This document shows, one piece after another, positions 61,841 through 64,000 of a DNA stretch of 64,000 nucleotides (position 1 is its first letter; every line of letters begins with the position of its first letter). The translations under genes were made by a program, and so were the position numbers. The notes under the pieces were generated by a model that searched no databases, was not told where the DNA came from, and saw only the letters and a program-made list of their open reading frames with translations. Origin of the DNA: Belnapia arida (GTDB lineage: Bacteria; Pseudomonadota; Alphaproteobacteria; Acetobacterales; Acetobacteraceae); assembly GCF_016773205.1 (NCBI RefSeq), contig NZ_JAETWB010000011.1, positions 65,379 through 129,378 on the forward strand. Direction: 5' to 3'.

Positions 61841-61852
61841 GGCAATATTGCC
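61841..61852. promoter_or_regulatory. Perfect 12-bp palindrome upstream of an HWE kinase
   Basis: GGCAATATTGCC lies 28 bases before the ATG at 61812, in the 42-base gap after the small membrane protein gene on the same strand. It could be an operator or an intercistronic signal. Confidence 0.35.
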
Positions 61853-61854
61853 CC

Positions 61855-62307
61855 TTACCGGCGGAACGACGCCAGTTGCGATTGCGCCGCCCTGGGCAGC
61901 AGCATCGGCAGGATGATGCCGACGCCGATGCCCCAGAAGCCGTTGATCAGCACCGAGATCAGCATCCGCATTGGGTTGAAGCCCGCGGCCATCGGCTGGC
62001 CCTTCAGAGGCGCGACGACGAACCAGCCGACCAGCGCTGCCAGAAGGCCGAGCAGCAGGCCGCACAGCCAGCCCGGCATCCGCCGCAGGTGCGGCAGCGC
62101 CAAGCCGTAGGGAATGCCGTAGAGCCCACCCCAGAAGCAGAGGCTGACGATCAGCGGCACGCCATATGGCGGCAACGGATTCGTCCGATAGGGCGGCAGC
62201 GGCATCCAGCCGATCACATGGAGCAGGCCCCACATGCCCTGATGGAAGCTCAGGACGGAAAGCACGGCGGCCAGGAAGCCGAGTGAGGCACGGACCAGTG
62301 CGGGCAT
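61855..62307 (-). CDS. Small multi-pass membrane protein
   Basis: Protein of 150 residues with four likely membrane helices (about 6-33, 48-68, 80-100, 115-140) and conserved-looking prolines and glycines. No family is recognised. GAGGA lies six bases before the ATG. It is upstream of the HWE kinase on the same strand, so they may be co-transcribed. It could be a small accessory of the sensor. Confidence 0.6.
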   Translation of the reverse strand: MPALVRASLGFLAAVLSVLSFHQGMWGLLHVIGWMPLPPYRTNPLPPYGVPLIVSLCFWGGLYGIPYGLALPHLRRMPGWLCGLLLGLLAALVGWFVVAPLKGQPMAAGFNPMRMLISVLINGFWGIGVGIILPMLLPRAAQSQLASFRR

Positions 62308-62499
62308 GGGGATCCTCGTCGGGGAAGGAGGGCAGTCTGCGCGAGGAATGATAGACCGTTGCGCGGCACCCTCAAAGCAGACTGGTCAGTGTCGCTGCCC
62401 CTCACAACAAAAACTCCGCAAACCTTAAGCCCTTTTCCGGTGTCCTTGGCCTGACCCCGAACAAATCTCCACAGGTTATGAGAGAGTTTGAGGCGCGCC

Positions 62500-62947
62500 G
62501 GCTGGGCGTGCCGAAGCGCAGCGTAGGTGGGCCCGGCCCGGCAGGGCAAGACGGCTTCCGGCGCAGGCGGGCGGTAGCCCAGTGCATTGTGCGGAAGCGC
62601 GGTGTTGTAGTGATGGCGGCACCGCTCAATCAGGATTTCCACCTTCCCGAGCGAGTGGAAGACTGCTGCCGCCGAGGCACCTTCGCCCTTTTACGCCGCC
62701 AGATGCGCTGCACCCGGTCGGTATCTACACGCCAGCCCTTGGTGCGCAGCATCGTCGTGATCCGCCGGTGGCCGTAGCGGCCGTACCCGGCTGCCAGAAC
62801 CAGGATTGCTTCCGTCAGCGCAACCTCATCGTCCCTGACGCGGCGCGTACGGCGCTCCGTAGAATGCGGCTGACCAAGGCTGCGGCATGCCGAGCGTTCG
62901 GAGACGTCGAGCGTACTTCGCACATGACGGGCACAGGCCCGGCGACG
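62500..62947 (-). pseudogene. IS3 transposase orfB remnant, catalytic core deleted
   Basis: The N-terminal half (VRSTLDVSERSACRSLGQ, YGRYGHRRITTMLRTKGW, QRIWRRKRAKVP) and the C-terminal end (IERCRHHYNTALPHNALGYR) of the integrase are both present. The central part of about 170 residues, including the DDE catalytic residues, is missing, and the two ends lie in different frames (junction near 62645-62660). The gene is inactive. Confidence 0.8.
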
Positions 62948-62958
62948 CTCGGGGCCTG

Positions 62959-63234
62959 ATACTTTCCCTCTGTAGCCTCTTTCAGGATCTGCTCGTCGAG
63001 CGTGAGTTCGGCCACAGCCAGCTTCAGCCGAGCGTTTTCTCGCTTCAGTTTCTTCATACGGCGGGTCGGATTGACCCTCAAACCGCCGTACCCGTCCGCC
63101 AGCGATAGGAGCTGGTCTCCAATACCCCGCAGCCCGTGACGGACCTCACCCACCGTGCGGCCCTGCGCCGGTTCCACCTCGGCCTGCCGCAGCGCCCCAG
63201 CTGTCTGTTCCTGCGTCATACGCTTCCTAGGCAT
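62959..63234 (-). pseudogene. IS3 transposase orfA remnant
   Basis: Begins MPRKRMTQEQ and ends DEQILKEATEGKY, with the ENARLKLAVAELTLD coiled-coil helix characteristic of IS3 orfA. The helix-turn-helix around residues 30-50 is degraded: GLRGIGDQLLSLADGYGGLRV replaces the usual YYRWR-type motif. The frame runs into orfB without a stop. Confidence 0.75.
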
Positions 63235-63336
63235 CCCAAACTCCTCAAGGGGGCCCACTCTCTCCAAAAATCCCGATCCAGTTCAGGGGTGCAGGTCACG
63301 GTGAACCCTGTGGGCGCCATGGGCATGGAGGGCGCC

Positions 63337-63947
63337 TCCAAAGCCGGGTCAGTCGCCCCGGCACCGAGATCGGCGAATGCATCCACGACTTCCTCGCCCG
63401 CGCCACCGAGGGCGATGAACTCAATCTCTGGCTCGACGCTACCGAGCCGAAGGTCTGCGTGGCGGGGCGTCTCGTCCTCGTCGCAGTTGCTCTCACGGTG
63501 GGCCTGAATGTCGACGGCCGATGCGAAGTCCTCGGCATGGTGGTCGGCAGCCCGGAGGCGGAGCCCGTCTGGCTCGACGTCCTTCGCACCCTTGGCCCGC
63601 TAGGGACTGCGCGGCGTGAAGCTTGTCCTCTTCAATGTCCAAAACCACCTCAAGGCGGCGGTGACGAAGGTGCTGTGCGCGATTTGGCAAGGTGCCGCGT
63701 CCACTTCGCCCGCAATGCGTTCGCCCATGCCGACAAACCCAACGCCGCATCGTCTCGGTCTGGACCGACATCGCCGATGCGGAGCCGGACGCGGAGGGCG
63801 CCGAACGGCAGGGCGCACCGTCGCCTCGACTCCGCCCCAAGGTGCCGAGGCTCGCAACGCTCATGAACAGCGTCGGAAAGGACGTGTCGGCCTACATGAA
63901 CTCCCCGCCGCAAAGCAGGCCAAGGTAACGTCCACGGAGGTGTTGGA
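63337..63947 (+). pseudogene. IS256-family (mutator-type) transposase remnant
   Basis: Pieces of an IS256-type transposase appear in order in shifting frames: IHDFLARATEGDELNLWLDATEP, VAVALTVGLNVDGRCEVLGM, then RGVKLVLFNVQNHLKAAVTKVL, then RCRVHFARNAFAHAD, then RPKVPRLATLMNSVGKDVSAYM. At least four frame changes are needed to join them. The first catalytic Asp is kept (WLDAT), but the second is replaced in LFNVQNH. No terminal repeats were found; 63948-64000 shows nothing further. Confidence 0.75.
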
Positions 63948-64000
63948 AAATCCGGCCTTGGCCGGAGTGTAGGGTTGGGGTGGCCATCGGACCTGGCGGC

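Larger units (their letters stand above)
62447..63298 (-). mobile_element. Decayed IS3-family insertion sequence
   Basis: An IS3 copy of about 0.85 kb, where intact relatives are about 1.2 kb. Terminal inverted repeats are still visible: TGGCCTGACCCCGAAC at 62447 and, reading the other strand, TGACCTGCACCCCTGAAC ending at 63298. The two transposase frames inside are broken. The sequence CGGTG occurs on both sides (62438-62442 and 63299-63303); the left copy is separated from the repeat by four bases, so a target duplication is doubtful. Confidence 0.75.

Noticed and set aside
62438..63303. CGGTG flanks as target-site duplication of the IS3 copy
   Set aside because: The left copy is four bases away from the terminal repeat, so the match may be chance.

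Overview
The window looks like chromosome from a high-GC alphaproteobacterium, most likely Acetobacteraceae (Roseomonas-like). I infer this from the very GC-rich third codon positions, conserved blocks such as rpmH-rnpA-yidD-yidC-engB-argB and lptC-lptA-lptB-rpoN-hpf, the Hsp20/DUF1150 pair, the DUF2336 protein and several HWE-type histidine kinases. No 16S rRNA gene is present, so the genus is an inference.

Layout. 1-4176 (+): end of rpmH, then rnpA, yidD, yidC, engB, argB. 4166-6711 (-): a PAS-GAF-GGDEF diguanylate cyclase translationally coupled to a DUF2336 protein. 6903-9470 (+): dapD, dapE and an unknown membrane protein. 9467-11660 (-): def-fmt-truA. 11788-12637 (+): Hsp20 and DUF1150. 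12680-17355 (-): lptC-lptA-lptB-rpoN-hpf. 17522-18321 (-): RNase D and tRNA-Leu(CAG). 18469-25622 (+): an NDUFA9-like SDR, gltD and gltB. 25634-28122: a very small protein resembling the catalytic core of edema-factor/CyaA/ExoY cyclases (-), a GST (+), a small hypothetical (-) and a tyrosine phosphatase (-). 28219-34301 (+): radA, cvpA, purF, SDR, rlmJ, gpsA. 34222-38175 (-): a double-domain KaiC, a hybrid histidine kinase and endonuclease III, all overlapping. 38304-43730 (-): plsC-like, miaB, phoH, ybeY, corC and a small putative DNA-binding protein. 43801-44678 (-): YqjI-like PadR regulator and DUF2218. 44780-50783 (-): metallo-hydrolase, RlmD-like methyltransferase, DUF2721, glutaryl-CoA dehydrogenase, DEAD-box helicase. 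50972-62307: a hydrolase followed by four large sensor kinases (three HWE, one HisKA) and a small membrane protein. 62447-63950: a deleted IS3 element and a frameshifted IS256-type transposase.

Most of the window is housekeeping: translation and membrane insertion, lysine/arginine/purine/glutamate synthesis, LPS transport, and tRNA/rRNA modification. Genes are tightly packed; start/stop overlaps and convergent overlaps are common. Signalling is the accessory theme: a KaiC-kinase operon with no kaiB or stand-alone response regulator, and an 11-kb cluster of sensor kinases, also without a regulator.

Most interesting points: the cyclase-like protein, which seems to lack the whole second lobe of the family; the KaiC/hybrid-kinase/nth operon; paired inverted repeats between divergent HWE kinases; a His-rich PadR with a clear palindromic operator; and hairpins that overlap the ribosome binding sites of hpf and hsp20. 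No CRISPR array, prophage or rRNA operon was seen.
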